A DNA stretch of 5,706 bases from an uncultured Butyricicoccus sp. GTDB lineage: Bacteria; Bacillota; Clostridia; Oscillospirales; Butyricicoccaceae. Position numbers and translations under genes: made by a program. The stretch is taken from positions 1-5,706 of the forward strand of contig UQVU01000119.1 of assembly GCA_900544475.1 (NCBI GenBank), given 5' to 3'. This document shows, piece by piece, positions 1-5,699 of the stretch. The first letter of the stretch is position 1; each line of letters opens with the position of its first letter. The notes beneath the pieces are model-generated. The model worked only from the letters and a program-made list of their open reading frames with translations. It had not been told where the DNA came from and ran no database searches.

Positions 1-153
1 GGCCTTCTTCACGTTGTTCTTCAGCTCCACACCCAGGGGGCCGTAGTCCCAGGTGTTGGCCAAGCCGCCGTAGATTTCGCTGCCGGGGAAGACGAACCCG
101 CGGCCCTTACACAGGGCCACGACTTTTTCCATGGTCTTTTCGTTGTTTTTCAT
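1..153 (-). CDS. glyS: Glycyl-tRNA synthetase, homodimeric class II type (5' part only)
   Basis: Only the first 51 codons are present; the gene continues past the left edge. The enzyme joins glycine to tRNA-Gly in the cytoplasm using ATP. The visible protein starts [20 protein letters not shown] and carries the N-terminal signature of the single-chain (alpha2) GlyRS family: [13 protein letters not shown] (residues 18-30) followed by [18 protein letters not shown] (33-50), the start of the class II catalytic core. This is not the alpha2-beta2 GlyQ/GlyS type. The ATG at 153 is chosen because AAGGAG (170-165 on the minus strand) lies 11 bases upstream. A second ATG at codon 8 has no good ribosome binding site, though family members vary in this N-terminal extension. 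The gene is divergent from the unknown membrane-protein gene and sits directly behind a T-box leader. Identity is very secure; nothing can be said about the rest of the protein. Confidence 0.96.
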   Translation of the reverse strand, partial: MKNNEKTMEKVVALCKGRGFVFPGSEIYGGLANTWDYGPLGVELKNNVKKA

Positions 154-164
154 ATCCTGTCAAA

Positions 165-170
165 CTCCTT
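165..170 (-). promoter_or_regulatory. Ribosome binding site of glyS
   Basis: AAGGAG on the minus strand, 11 bases before the ATG at 153. The spacing is slightly long, but there is no competing site before the second ATG (132), so it supports the upstream start. Confidence 0.7.
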
Positions 171-210
171 CGTTTGTAATTTACGGGAAAATGGGGCAGT
201 CTTTGGGGAC

Positions 211-242
211 AAAAAAACGCCCTGAGCGGAAAGCTCAGGGCG
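211..242 (-). terminator. T-box intrinsic terminator before glyS
   Basis: Read on the minus strand, this is a perfect 10-bp stem CGCCCTGAGC/GCTCAGGGCG with a 5-base loop, followed by seven Ts (217-211). Its left arm (CCUGAG) can instead pair with UUCAGG at the start of the T-box core, which is the antiterminator, so the two folds exclude each other as expected for a T-box switch. Confidence 0.93.
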
Positions 243-450
243 GAGGTTCTCCGTGGTACCACCTGAATTCGCGTAAAGACGCGCACTCGTTGCCCCGTAA
301 CGCGGGTTAGACGGAACAGCTTAACGAACATTCGGCTGTTCTGCTCCAAAGCGACTTTCTCTCTCCCTGCCGAAGTGCTTGCACCGACCGCACTCTCTCT
401 CGACGCGCACAGAAGAAATACTCCTCTTTTTCACCGCATTTCTGATATTA
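211..450 (-). promoter_or_regulatory. T-box riboswitch leader of glyS (specifier not clearly glycine)
   Basis: T-box leaders bind a specific tRNA. Uncharged tRNA stabilises an antiterminator and lets the synthetase gene be transcribed. On the minus strand the leader shows every landmark in order: a kink-turn element (GGUGA with GGAGC), AGUA of the specifier-loop S-turn (422-419), AGAGAG of the distal bulge (about 400-395), an apical GGUCGGUGC loop, GAAAGUCG on the 3' side of the specifier loop (359-352), stem III CGCGU/ACGCG, the T-box core AGGUGGUACCACGG (264-251), and a terminator. The helix above the S-turn (UUUCUUCU with GGGAGAGA) and the helix below it (AAAG with CUUU) both form. The specifier codon is the odd part: the expected GGC is absent. 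The register that gives UUC in the neighbouring Phe T-box gives GUC here (355-353). The bulge is UGGU, which suits a tRNA with A73. The class is certain; the tRNA partner is uncertain. Confidence 0.93.
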
Positions 451-457
451 CCTTGCT

Positions 458-486
458 ATTATAGCGGGAAAAACAGTATTTGTCAA
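458..486 (-). promoter_or_regulatory. Consensus sigma-70/SigA promoter of glyS leader
   Basis: On the minus strand, -35 TTGACA (486-481) and -10 TATAAT (463-458) are both perfect and separated by exactly 17 bases. The predicted transcript starts near 451, just before stem I of the T-box. This suggests a strong constitutive promoter, with control left to the T-box. Confidence 0.9.
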
Positions 487-525
487 GCGGGACGGCGAAA
501 ATCGAAAGCGGTTCCGTAATGTAAC

Positions 526-553
526 TTGTGCTCCCCCCCTGACATGGTATAAT
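526..553 (+). promoter_or_regulatory. Promoter of the unknown membrane-protein gene (extended -10)
   Basis: TATAAT at 548-553 is preceded by TGG, making an extended -10 (TGnTATAAT). A weak -35, TTGTGC at 526-531, lies 16 bases upstream. The transcript would start near 560, only about 27 bases before the start codon. The -10 is part of a near-palindrome (see findings). Confidence 0.7.
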
Positions 554-586
554 AATTATATCATATAAGGTAAGGAGGGACTTCTC

Positions 587-1465
587 ATGAAACGGAAACA
601 GTATCGGATTTTTACGGTCTTTCTTCTGTGCATAGCGCTTCTGACGGTTTCAGCCGGTGCGGACACGGGGCCGAAGCCACGCATCGGCATACAGGTGCAG
701 AATGCCCCGCAGGAAACGTATTACCTTGACCTGCTTGTTCCGGACGAGAAAACAGGCCACTTGTCCGACAACCTTTCGTGGAACCGCCTGGAACGCAGTT
801 CTCTGGGCGCGGACATCGTGGACATCCTTGAAAAAGCCGCGCAGGGCGAGGACTACGGCATGAAGTGGCATCTGGCGATGCTGGACGGCACAAGCGCTCC
901 GATGACCGGCTCGCTGCAAAGCGAGGACGATTACTTTTCGTTCGACTATCACGGCGTGCCGGATACCTTCCGCATCGTAATCGCGACCGCGGACGGCGCA
1001 CGCCTTTCCCCGATGCTGCACCGCAGACTGCTTCAACAGTCGTACATCTATGATTACAGCGCCAATGCAGTTCAGGAACAAAATGTGTGGTACAGCTATT
1101 GCGGGCAGTTTCTCTCCTCCCTGCTGCCGACGCTGTTTTTAGAGGGCGTGCTGCTGTTTTTCTTTGGTTTCTGGAACCGACGCAGCATTCTGGTCTTTCT
1201 CGGCGTGAATTTCGCAACGCAACTCGGCTTAACGCTCGTTACGGTCTTGTGTGCCGGAGTCGGCGTGCCGTTTTACCGCTATCTCGTTTTCCTGCCGCTT
1301 GAGCTTGTTATTACGGTCGTTGAAGCGCTGATCTACCGCAAAATGCTGCGGTGCAGCCGGCCGAAATCGCATCCGGTTCTCTATGCGGTTCTGGCGAATG
1401 CCCTGAGTGCGCTCACGACATTTATCAGCGTGCAGCGGTTCTTCCCGTGGCTCGTCCCGTGGTAA
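587..1465 (+). CDS. Membrane protein of unknown function with signal peptide and extracytoplasmic domain
   Basis: The function is not recognised. The 292-residue product begins with a basic stretch (MKRKQYR) and a hydrophobic core (8-24) ending SAGA, a plausible signal peptide cut near residue 25; there is no lipobox cysteine. Residues 26 to about 172 are polar and look like an extracytoplasmic domain, with YYLDLLVPDEK at 45-55 and a beta-rich stretch at 117-135. About four membrane helices follow: 176-196, 201-225, 230-250 and 263-285. Positive residues at 198-199 (RR) and 251-260 (RKMLRCSRPK) place those loops in the cytoplasm, consistent with the N-terminal domain outside. The start is set by AAGGAGGG (572-579), seven bases upstream. 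The gene has its own promoter and no clear terminator before the pheS promoter. Codon use is less biased than in pheST, suggesting modest expression. It resembles conserved hypothetical proteins I associate with gut Clostridia, but that is a recollection and has not been searched. Confidence 0.85.
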   Translation: MKRKQYRIFTVFLLCIALLTVSAGADTGPKPRIGIQVQNAPQETYYLDLLVPDEKTGHLSDNLSWNRLERSSLGADIVDILEKAAQGEDYGMKWHLAMLDGTSAPMTGSLQSEDDYFSFDYHGVPDTFRIVIATADGARLSPMLHRRLLQQSYIYDYSANAVQEQNVWYSYCGQFLSSLLPTLFLEGVLLFFFGFWNRRSILVFLGVNFATQLGLTLVTVLCAGVGVPFYRYLVFLPLELVITVVEALIYRKMLRCSRPKSHPVLYAVLANALSALTTFISVQRFFPWLVPW

Positions 1466-1511
1466 ATTTCCACCCGGAAACAGAAAACAGGTTAAATCTT
1501 GCAATCAGCTC

Positions 1512-1540
1512 TTGCAATTTACCCGAAAGTGTGGTTTAAT
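1512..1540 (+). promoter_or_regulatory. Promoter of the pheST operon
   Basis: -35 TTGCAA (1512-1517), a 17-base spacer, and -10 TTTAAT (1535-1540) preceded by TGG (extended -10). The start would be near 1547, just upstream of T-box stem I. The octamer CTTGCAAT occurs twice here (1498-1505 and 1511-1518), the second copy covering the -35. Confidence 0.75.
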
Positions 1541-1560
1541 AGTCCTGTTATAAATATTCT

Positions 1561-1829
1561 AATGCGATGAACAGGAAAGTAACATTCCCATGTTTCTCGT
1601 TCCAGAGAGCGCGGCCGCAGGCTGAAAACCGTGCCTTGAAACGGGATGCGAAGTTCCCCTGCGAGCATCTGCGCTGAACCCGCTTTCAGTAGGCGCAGAC
1701 GATGCAACGCCCCGTTACCGGCGTTTAATGAGTGTCCGATTTGCGTCGGAAATCAGGGTGGTACCACGGAAGAATTATGCCTTTCGTCCCTATATCTGCA
1801 AAAAATGCAGAGGGACGGAAGGCTTTTTT
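1561..1829 (+). promoter_or_regulatory. T-box riboswitch leader of pheST (UUC, phenylalanine)
   Basis: This leader should sense uncharged tRNA-Phe and permit transcription of pheS-pheT. Landmarks in order: basal stem GAUG/CAUC with a kink-turn (GAUGAACAGG with CCUGCGAGCAUC), AGUA S-turn (1578-1581), a distal helix (GUUUC/GAAAC and CAU-CCC/GGGAUG), AGAGAG bulge (about 1614-1619), GAAGUUCC on the 3' side of the specifier loop with specifier UUC at 1654-1656, the linker AGUAGG (1688-1693), T-box core AGGGUGGUACCACGG (1755-1769), then the terminator. The bulge UGGU (1759-1762) pairs with the ACCA end of tRNA-Phe (A73). Codon, bulge and downstream gene all agree on phenylalanine. One base separates GAA from the codon, whereas in the T-boxes I remember best the codon directly follows GAA. 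Confidence 0.95.
1779..1829 (+). terminator. T-box intrinsic terminator before pheS
   Basis: A 13-bp stem, GCCTTTCGTCCCT/AGGGACGGAAGGC with one G-T wobble, is extended by an inner CTGCA/TGCAG stem and followed by six Ts (1824-1829). It lies immediately after the T-box core, as expected for the off state of the switch. Confidence 0.95.
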
Positions 1830-1859
1830 GTTTCCGTCCCGGCATGAACATCACGTTCC

Positions 1860-1866
1860 AAAGGAG
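1860..1866 (+). promoter_or_regulatory. Ribosome binding site deciding the pheS start
   Basis: AAAGGAG ends seven bases before the ATG at 1874. An in-frame ATG at 1844 has no such site upstream and lies just after the terminator, so the 1874 start is preferred. Confidence 0.85.
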
Positions 1867-1873
1867 AATTGAT

Positions 1874-2893
1874 ATGAAAGAAAAGCTGCAAGGTATTTTG
1901 CAGTCCGCGAAGGAACAGCTTGCTGCGGCAGCGGACGCTCGTGCACTCGACGATGCGCGTGTCAAGTTCCTCGGCAAGAAGGGCGAGCTGACCGCTCTGC
2001 TCAAGGGCATGAAGGACGTCGCCGCAGAGGAGCGCCCGGTTGTCGGCCAGCTGATTAACGACGTTCGCGCGGAGATCGAGACCATCATCGACAAGCAGAA
2101 GAAGCTCATCGAGCAGGCGGCGCTGGAGAAGAAGCTCGAAGCCGAAACCATCGACGTTACCCTCCCCGGCGAGGACGTTGTCATCGGCAAGAAGCATCCG
2201 CTGAACATCGTGCTCGACGAGTTCAAGGAGATTTTCCTCGGTCTCGGCTTCTCTATCGCGGAAGGCCCGGAGGTCGAGCTTGACCACTATAACTTTGAGG
2301 CGCTGAACATTCCGAAAGACCATCCGGCACGCGACACGCAGGATACTTTCTATATTTCTGACAACGTTGTTCTGCGCACGCAGACCTCCCCGATGCAGGT
2401 CCGCACGATGGAAAAGCGCAAGCCGCCGATCCGCATCATCGCACCGGGCCGCGTTTACCGTTCGGACGCAGTGGACGCTACCCACTCCCCGCTGTTCCAT
2501 CAGATCGAGGGTCTGGTCGTTGACAAGGGCATCCGCATGAGCGACCTCAAGGGCATTCTTGAGCTGTTCGCAAAGAAGCTGTACGGCGAGGACACGGTCG
2601 TTCGTTTCCGCCCGCATCACTTCCCGTTCACCGAGCCGTCCGCCGAGATGGATATTCAGTGCTACCGCTGTCACGGCGCAGGCTGCCCGCTCTGCAAGGG
2701 CGAGGGCTGGATCGAGATCCTCGGCTGCGGCATGGTTCACCCCAAGGTGCTCGAAATGAGCGGCATCGACCCGAATGAATACTCCGGCTACGCGTTCGGC
2801 ATCGGCCTGGAGCGCATGGTAATGGGCCGCTTTAAGATCGACGACATTCGTCTGTTCTATGAAAATGATGTGCGCTTCCTGCACCAGTTCTAA
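1874..2893 (+). CDS. pheS: Phenylalanine--tRNA ligase alpha subunit
   Basis: PheS is the catalytic subunit of the cytoplasmic alpha2-beta2 enzyme that charges tRNA-Phe. The product is 339 residues, the usual bacterial length. Residues 1 to about 95 form the N-terminal coiled-coil that contacts tRNA (FLGKKGELT at 32-40 is typical). The class II core follows: [11 protein letters not shown] (125-135), [20 protein letters not shown] (141-160), LRTQTSPMQ (167-175), motif 2 as [19 protein letters not shown] (192-210), [10 protein letters not shown] (284-293) and motif 3 as [10 protein letters not shown] (308-317). Four cysteines at 263, 266, 271 and 274 (CYRC, then [10 protein letters not shown]) form a zinc-knuckle-like insert that I know from Firmicutes PheS and that E. 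coli lacks; metal binding here is inferred. Reading frame stays open upstream to 1646 but that covers the T-box, so the start is 1874. The gene is followed by pheT after an unusually long 214-base gap. Confidence 0.98.
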   Translation: MKEKLQGILQSAKEQLAAAADARALDDARVKFLGKKGELTALLKGMKDVAAEERPVVGQLINDVRAEIETIIDKQKKLIEQAALEKKLEAETIDVTLPGEDVVIGKKHPLNIVLDEFKEIFLGLGFSIAEGPEVELDHYNFEALNIPKDHPARDTQDTFYISDNVVLRTQTSPMQVRTMEKRKPPIRIIAPGRVYRSDAVDATHSPLFHQIEGLVVDKGIRMSDLKGILELFAKKLYGEDTVVRFRPHHFPFTEPSAEMDIQCYRCHGAGCPLCKGEGWIEILGCGMVHPKVLEMSGIDPNEYSGYAFGIGLERMVMGRFKIDDIRLFYENDVRFLHQF

Positions 2894-2906
2894 GCGCTGA
2901 CGCGCT

Positions 2907-3083
2907 TATAGGGGACTTCAAAAGTCCCCTATATACGAAAAACGGTTCCTGACGAAACCGCTTTTCGATACCCGAACGACGCCGCCCACGGCGGCTGGGT
3001 CGGGGTGTAAAAACGCAGGTACACGCCCCGCGTTTTTACGAAACAGCAAGGCTGTTTCTATTTCATGCGCGCCTGATGGCGCG
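2907..3083 (+). repeat. Array of six consecutive hairpins between pheS and pheT
   Basis: The 214-base gap holds no gene but is packed with inverted repeats. (1) 2907-2933: perfect 12-bp stem TATAGGGGACTT/AAGTCCCCTATA, CAA loop. (2) 2936-2967: CGAAAA-CGGTT/AACCG-TTTTCG, one A-C mismatch. (3) 2971-3004: inner perfect GCCGCC/GGCGGC, loop CAC, plus outer CCCGA/TCGGG. (4) 3007-3039: perfect 10-bp GTAAAAACGC/GCGTTTTTAC. (5) 3040-3058: perfect 8-bp GAAACAGC/GCTGTTTC, loop AAG. (6) 3068-3083: perfect 6-bp CGCGCC/GGCGCG, loop TGAT. Linkers are 0 to 9 bases. None has a proper U-tract directly after a GC-rich stem, so a simple terminator does not explain them. It could be a structured mRNA spacer, a stability or processing element, or an inserted repeat unit. 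The structures are seen directly; any role is inference. Confidence 0.8.
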
Positions 3084-3091
3084 ATACCATC

Positions 3092-3098
3092 AAGGAGG
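3092..3098 (+). promoter_or_regulatory. Ribosome binding site of pheT
   Basis: AAGGAGG, nine bases before the ATG at 3108 and eight bases after the last intergenic hairpin, so translation of pheT starts independently of pheS. Confidence 0.88.
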
Positions 3099-3107
3099 AA
3101 ATATCCT

Positions 3108-5516
3108 ATGAAGTTGCCATTATCTTGGCTTTCGGATTATACCGATATGACCGGCATCACCCCGAAAGAGTATGATGCCAAGCTCACCATGTCCGGCTCC
3201 AAGGTCGAGGAGGTCTACTACCTCGGCGCGGAGATTGAAAACGTTGTCACCGGCAAAATCCTTTCCGTTGTTGACCATCCGGACTCCGACCACCTGAAAA
3301 TCTGCCAGCTCGACCTCGGCGAGGGCGAACCGGTTCAGATTGTTACCGGCGCACCGAACGTAACGCCCGACTCCGTCGGCGAGATCTGCCCGGTCGCAAA
3401 GCACAAGTCCACCCTGCCCGGCGGCGTGAAGATCACCAAGGGCAAGCTGCGCGGCGTCCCGTCCAACGGTATGATGTGCTCTTTCCAGGAGCTGGGCCTC
3501 TCCCACGGCTGCGTTCCGTATGCGTGCGAGAACGGTATCCTGTTCCTGCCGGCCGGCACCCCGGTTGGCGAGGACATCAAGAAGGTGCTCGGTCTGGACG
3601 ACTGGGTTTCCGACTTCGAGATTACCTCGAACCGCCCGGACTGCCTGAGCGTTATCGGTCTGGCGCGTGAGACCGCCGCAACCTTCGACCGTCCGTTCAG
3701 CGTCAAGACCCCCGCAGTCAAGGGCGTCGGCGACGACATCAACAAGTATATGTCGGTCGAGGTCAAGGACACCGACCTGTGCCCGCGCTACACCGCCCGC
3801 ATTGTCAAGAACATCAAGATCGAGCCGTCCCCGGCTTGGATGCGCGAGCGTCTGCACGCCTGCGGCGTCCGCCCGATCAACAATATCGTTGATATTACCA
3901 ACTATGTTATGCTCGAGTACGGCCAGCCGATGCACGCTTTCGACTACAAGTGCCTGTCCGATGGCCGCATCGTTGTCCGCCGCGCCCGTAACGGCGAGTC
4001 CATCCAGACCCTTGACGGCGTAGACCACGACCTGAACGACAAGATGCTCGCCATCTGCGACAACGACAAGCCTGTTGCTGTTGCAGGCGTTATGGGCGGC
4101 GCAAACTCCGAGATTGAGGACGACACCAATACGGTTGTTTTCGAGTCTGCAAACTTCCACGGCGCGACCGTCCGCATCACCGCAAAGGCGCTCGGTATGC
4201 GCACCGAGGCTTCCGGTCGCTTCGAGAAGGGCCTTGACCCGCGCATGACCCTCGACGCCGTCAACCGTGCGTGTGAGCTGGTCGAAATGCTTGGCGCAGG
4301 CGAAGTTATCGACGGCATTATCGACGTTGACAACTCCGACCCGAACCACAAGCGTCTGCCGTTCGAGCCGGACAAGATGAACGCACTGCTCGGTCTTGAC
4401 CTTTCCGCTGAGGAGCAGCAGAAGCTGCTCGAAAAGCTCGAGTTCAAGGTAGAAAACGGCGAAGTCATCGTTCCGTTCTTCCGCACCGACATCAACCGCA
4501 TGTGCGACGTTGCCGAGGAAGTTGCCCGTATGTACGGCTACGACAAGATCCCGACCACGCTGTACGCCGGCGAGATGGTACAGGGCGAGTTCACCCCGTC
4601 CCAGCAGGCGGAGCGTGCTGCTGCTCTGGTTTGCCGCGAGGCAGGCTTCGACGAGTCCATGAGCCACTCGTTCATCTCCCCCAAGTTCTACGACATGATC
4701 GGCTGGGCCGAGAACGACCCGCGCCGCATTTCCACCACCATCCTCAACCCGCTGGGCGAGGACTTCAGCGTCATGCGCACCACCGTGCTGCCGTCCATGC
4801 TGGACAATCTGGCGCACAACCATGCGCACCGCAACCCGACCGCTTCGCTGTACGAGCTCGGCACCATCTACACCCCGACCGTCAAGGACGGCAAGGCTGA
4901 CCCGGACGTACTGCCGCACGAGGAGAAGATTCTGACCCTCGGCTCCTACGGCCGTCTGTCGTTCTTCCAGTTCAAGGGCGCGATCGAAGCGCTGCTGCGT
5001 GAGCTGAACATCAAGGGCGCATCGTTCGCTCCCGAGAAGTCCAATCCGTCCTATCACCCGGGCCGCTGCGCTAAGGTTCTGATCGATGGCAAGGAGATCG
5101 GCGTATTCGGCACCATTCATCCGACCGTTGCCGCACGCTACGGCCTGTCCGGCGAAGTTCTGGCAGCCGAGCTCCAGATGGACGCGCTGCTCGCAGCCAT
5201 CGAGCCGGAGAAGCTGTATCATCCGCTGCCGAAGTTCCCGGCTTCCACCCGCGACATCGCGGTTCTGGTCGATGATGCAGTTCCGGCGGCTTCGATGCAG
5301 GTGGCTGTCGAGAAGGCCGCAGGCAAGCTGCTCGAAAGCGTTAAGCTGTTCGACGTCTACAAGGGCAAGGGCATTCCGGAGGGCAAAAAATCCGTTGCGT
5401 ACTCGCTGTCCATGCGTGCGCCCGACCGCACCCTCACCGATGAGGAATGCGACAAGGCCATGCGCGCCGCAATTTCTGCGCTCGAAACCGAGTTCGGCGC
5501 TCAGCTGCGCGGCTAA
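3108..5516 (+). CDS. pheT: Phenylalanine--tRNA ligase beta subunit
   Basis: PheT is the larger subunit of phenylalanyl-tRNA synthetase; it binds tRNA-Phe and edits mischarged Tyr-tRNA-Phe. At 802 residues it is full length for bacteria. Order of domains: N-terminal MKLPLSWLSDYTD; the OB-fold tRNA-binding domain at about 40-150 (HPDSDHLKICQLDLG at 57-71, IVTGAPNV at 78-85); B3/B4 editing domain at about 170-395 (ITSNRPDCLSVIGLARE at 172-188, NNIVDITNYVMLEYGQPMHA at 258-277, VAGVMGG at 325-331, RTEASGRFEKGLDPR at 365-379); B5 domain at about 412-482 with acidic residues D461, D467, E470, E471 in the DINRMCDVAEEVARMYGYD stretch; the catalytic-like B6/B7 core at about 485-700; and the C-terminal FDX-ACB anticodon-binding domain at 705-801 (FPASTRDIAVLVDD at 710-723). 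No frameshift or missing domain. Codon use is strongly biased (GGC, GAC, AAG, CCG), as for a highly expressed gene. It is co-transcribed with pheS unless the intergenic hairpins block this. Confidence 0.98.
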   Translation: MKLPLSWLSDYTDMTGITPKEYDAKLTMSGSKVEEVYYLGAEIENVVTGKILSVVDHPDSDHLKICQLDLGEGEPVQIVTGAPNVTPDSVGEICPVAKHKSTLPGGVKITKGKLRGVPSNGMMCSFQELGLSHGCVPYACENGILFLPAGTPVGEDIKKVLGLDDWVSDFEITSNRPDCLSVIGLARETAATFDRPFSVKTPAVKGVGDDINKYMSVEVKDTDLCPRYTARIVKNIKIEPSPAWMRERLHACGVRPINNIVDITNYVMLEYGQPMHAFDYKCLSDGRIVVRRARNGESIQTLDGVDHDLNDKMLAICDNDKPVAVAGVMGGANSEIEDDTNTVVFESANFHGATVRITAKALGMRTEASGRFEKGLDPRMTLDAVNRACELVEMLGAGEVIDGIIDVDNSDPNHKRLPFEPDKMNALLGLDLSAEEQQKLLEKLEFKVENGEVIVPFFRTDINRMCDVAEEVARMYGYDKIPTTLYAGEMVQGEFTPSQQAERAAALVCREAGFDESMSHSFISPKFYDMIGWAENDPRRISTTILNPLGEDFSVMRTTVLPSMLDNLAHNHAHRNPTASLYELGTIYTPTVKDGKADPDVLPHEEKILTLGSYGRLSFFQFKGAIEALLRELNIKGASFAPEKSNPSYHPGRCAKVLIDGKEIGVFGTIHPTVAARYGLSGEVLAAELQMDALLAAIEPEKLYHPLPKFPASTRDIAVLVDDAVPAASMQVAVEKAAGKLLESVKLFDVYKGKGIPEGKKSVAYSLSMRAPDRTLTDEECDKAMRAAISALETEFGAQLRG

Positions 5517-5531
5517 ATAAGAAATGACAGA

Positions 5532-5596
5532 GGAGAGAGAACGGTTTTACACCCTCTCTCCCCGGCATTTTATCGGCCTTCTCCGGTTTATGCCGG
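5532..5596 (+). terminator. Two hairpins downstream of pheT, possible operon end
   Basis: GGAGAGAG (5532-5539) pairs perfectly with CTCTCTCC (5554-5561) across a 14-base loop. It is directly abutted by CCGGCAT (5562-5568) pairing with ATGCCGG (5590-5596). Neither is followed by a T-run, so efficient intrinsic termination is doubtful; they may protect the 3' end or end transcription by another route. Confidence 0.45.
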
Positions 5597-5656
5597 CGAT
5601 GGAAAAGATTTTGCTCCGGTTTTCTGCGGATTGGACTTTACTTTTTGTTCGATTTG

Positions 5657-5662
5657 TATTAT
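5657..5662 (+). promoter_or_regulatory. Weak promoter-like sequence (-10) for the next gene
   Basis: TATTAT at 5657-5662 resembles a -10. TTGGAC (5631-5636) is 20 bases upstream, too far for a good -35. An alternative pair is TTGTTC (5645-5650) with TTTATA (5667-5672). Either may drive the gene beyond the right edge. Confidence 0.3.
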
Positions 5663-5699
5663 GCTGTTTATATCGAAATCCCACGACAGGTAGGAACGG

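Noticed and set aside
107..349. 80-residue open frame on the minus strand
   Set aside because: It lies within the glyS T-box leader, overlaps the terminator and the glyS start, and shows no protein-like features.
1646..1873. Upstream extension of the pheS reading frame, including an in-frame ATG at 1844
   Set aside because: The frame runs through T-box stems and the terminator by chance. The ATG at 1844 has no ribosome binding site, while the ATG at 1874 has AAAGGAG at seven bases and gives the normal family length.
2907..2933. Intrinsic terminator after pheS
   Set aside because: The 12-bp stem is perfect but is followed by TACGAAAA, not a T-run, and pheT must be transcribed through it; treated as part of the hairpin array.
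2971..3058. CRISPR-like array or tRNA gene in the pheS-pheT gap
   Set aside because: The hairpins differ in sequence with no repeated unit or regular spacers, and there is no cloverleaf or T-loop GTTCGA motif.
3120..5222. 700-residue open frame on the minus strand opposite pheT
   Set aside because: A long antisense shadow caused by the strong codon bias of pheT; low-complexity V/L/A/R-rich translation, no start signal and no known fold. The same applies to 1790-2884 opposite pheS.
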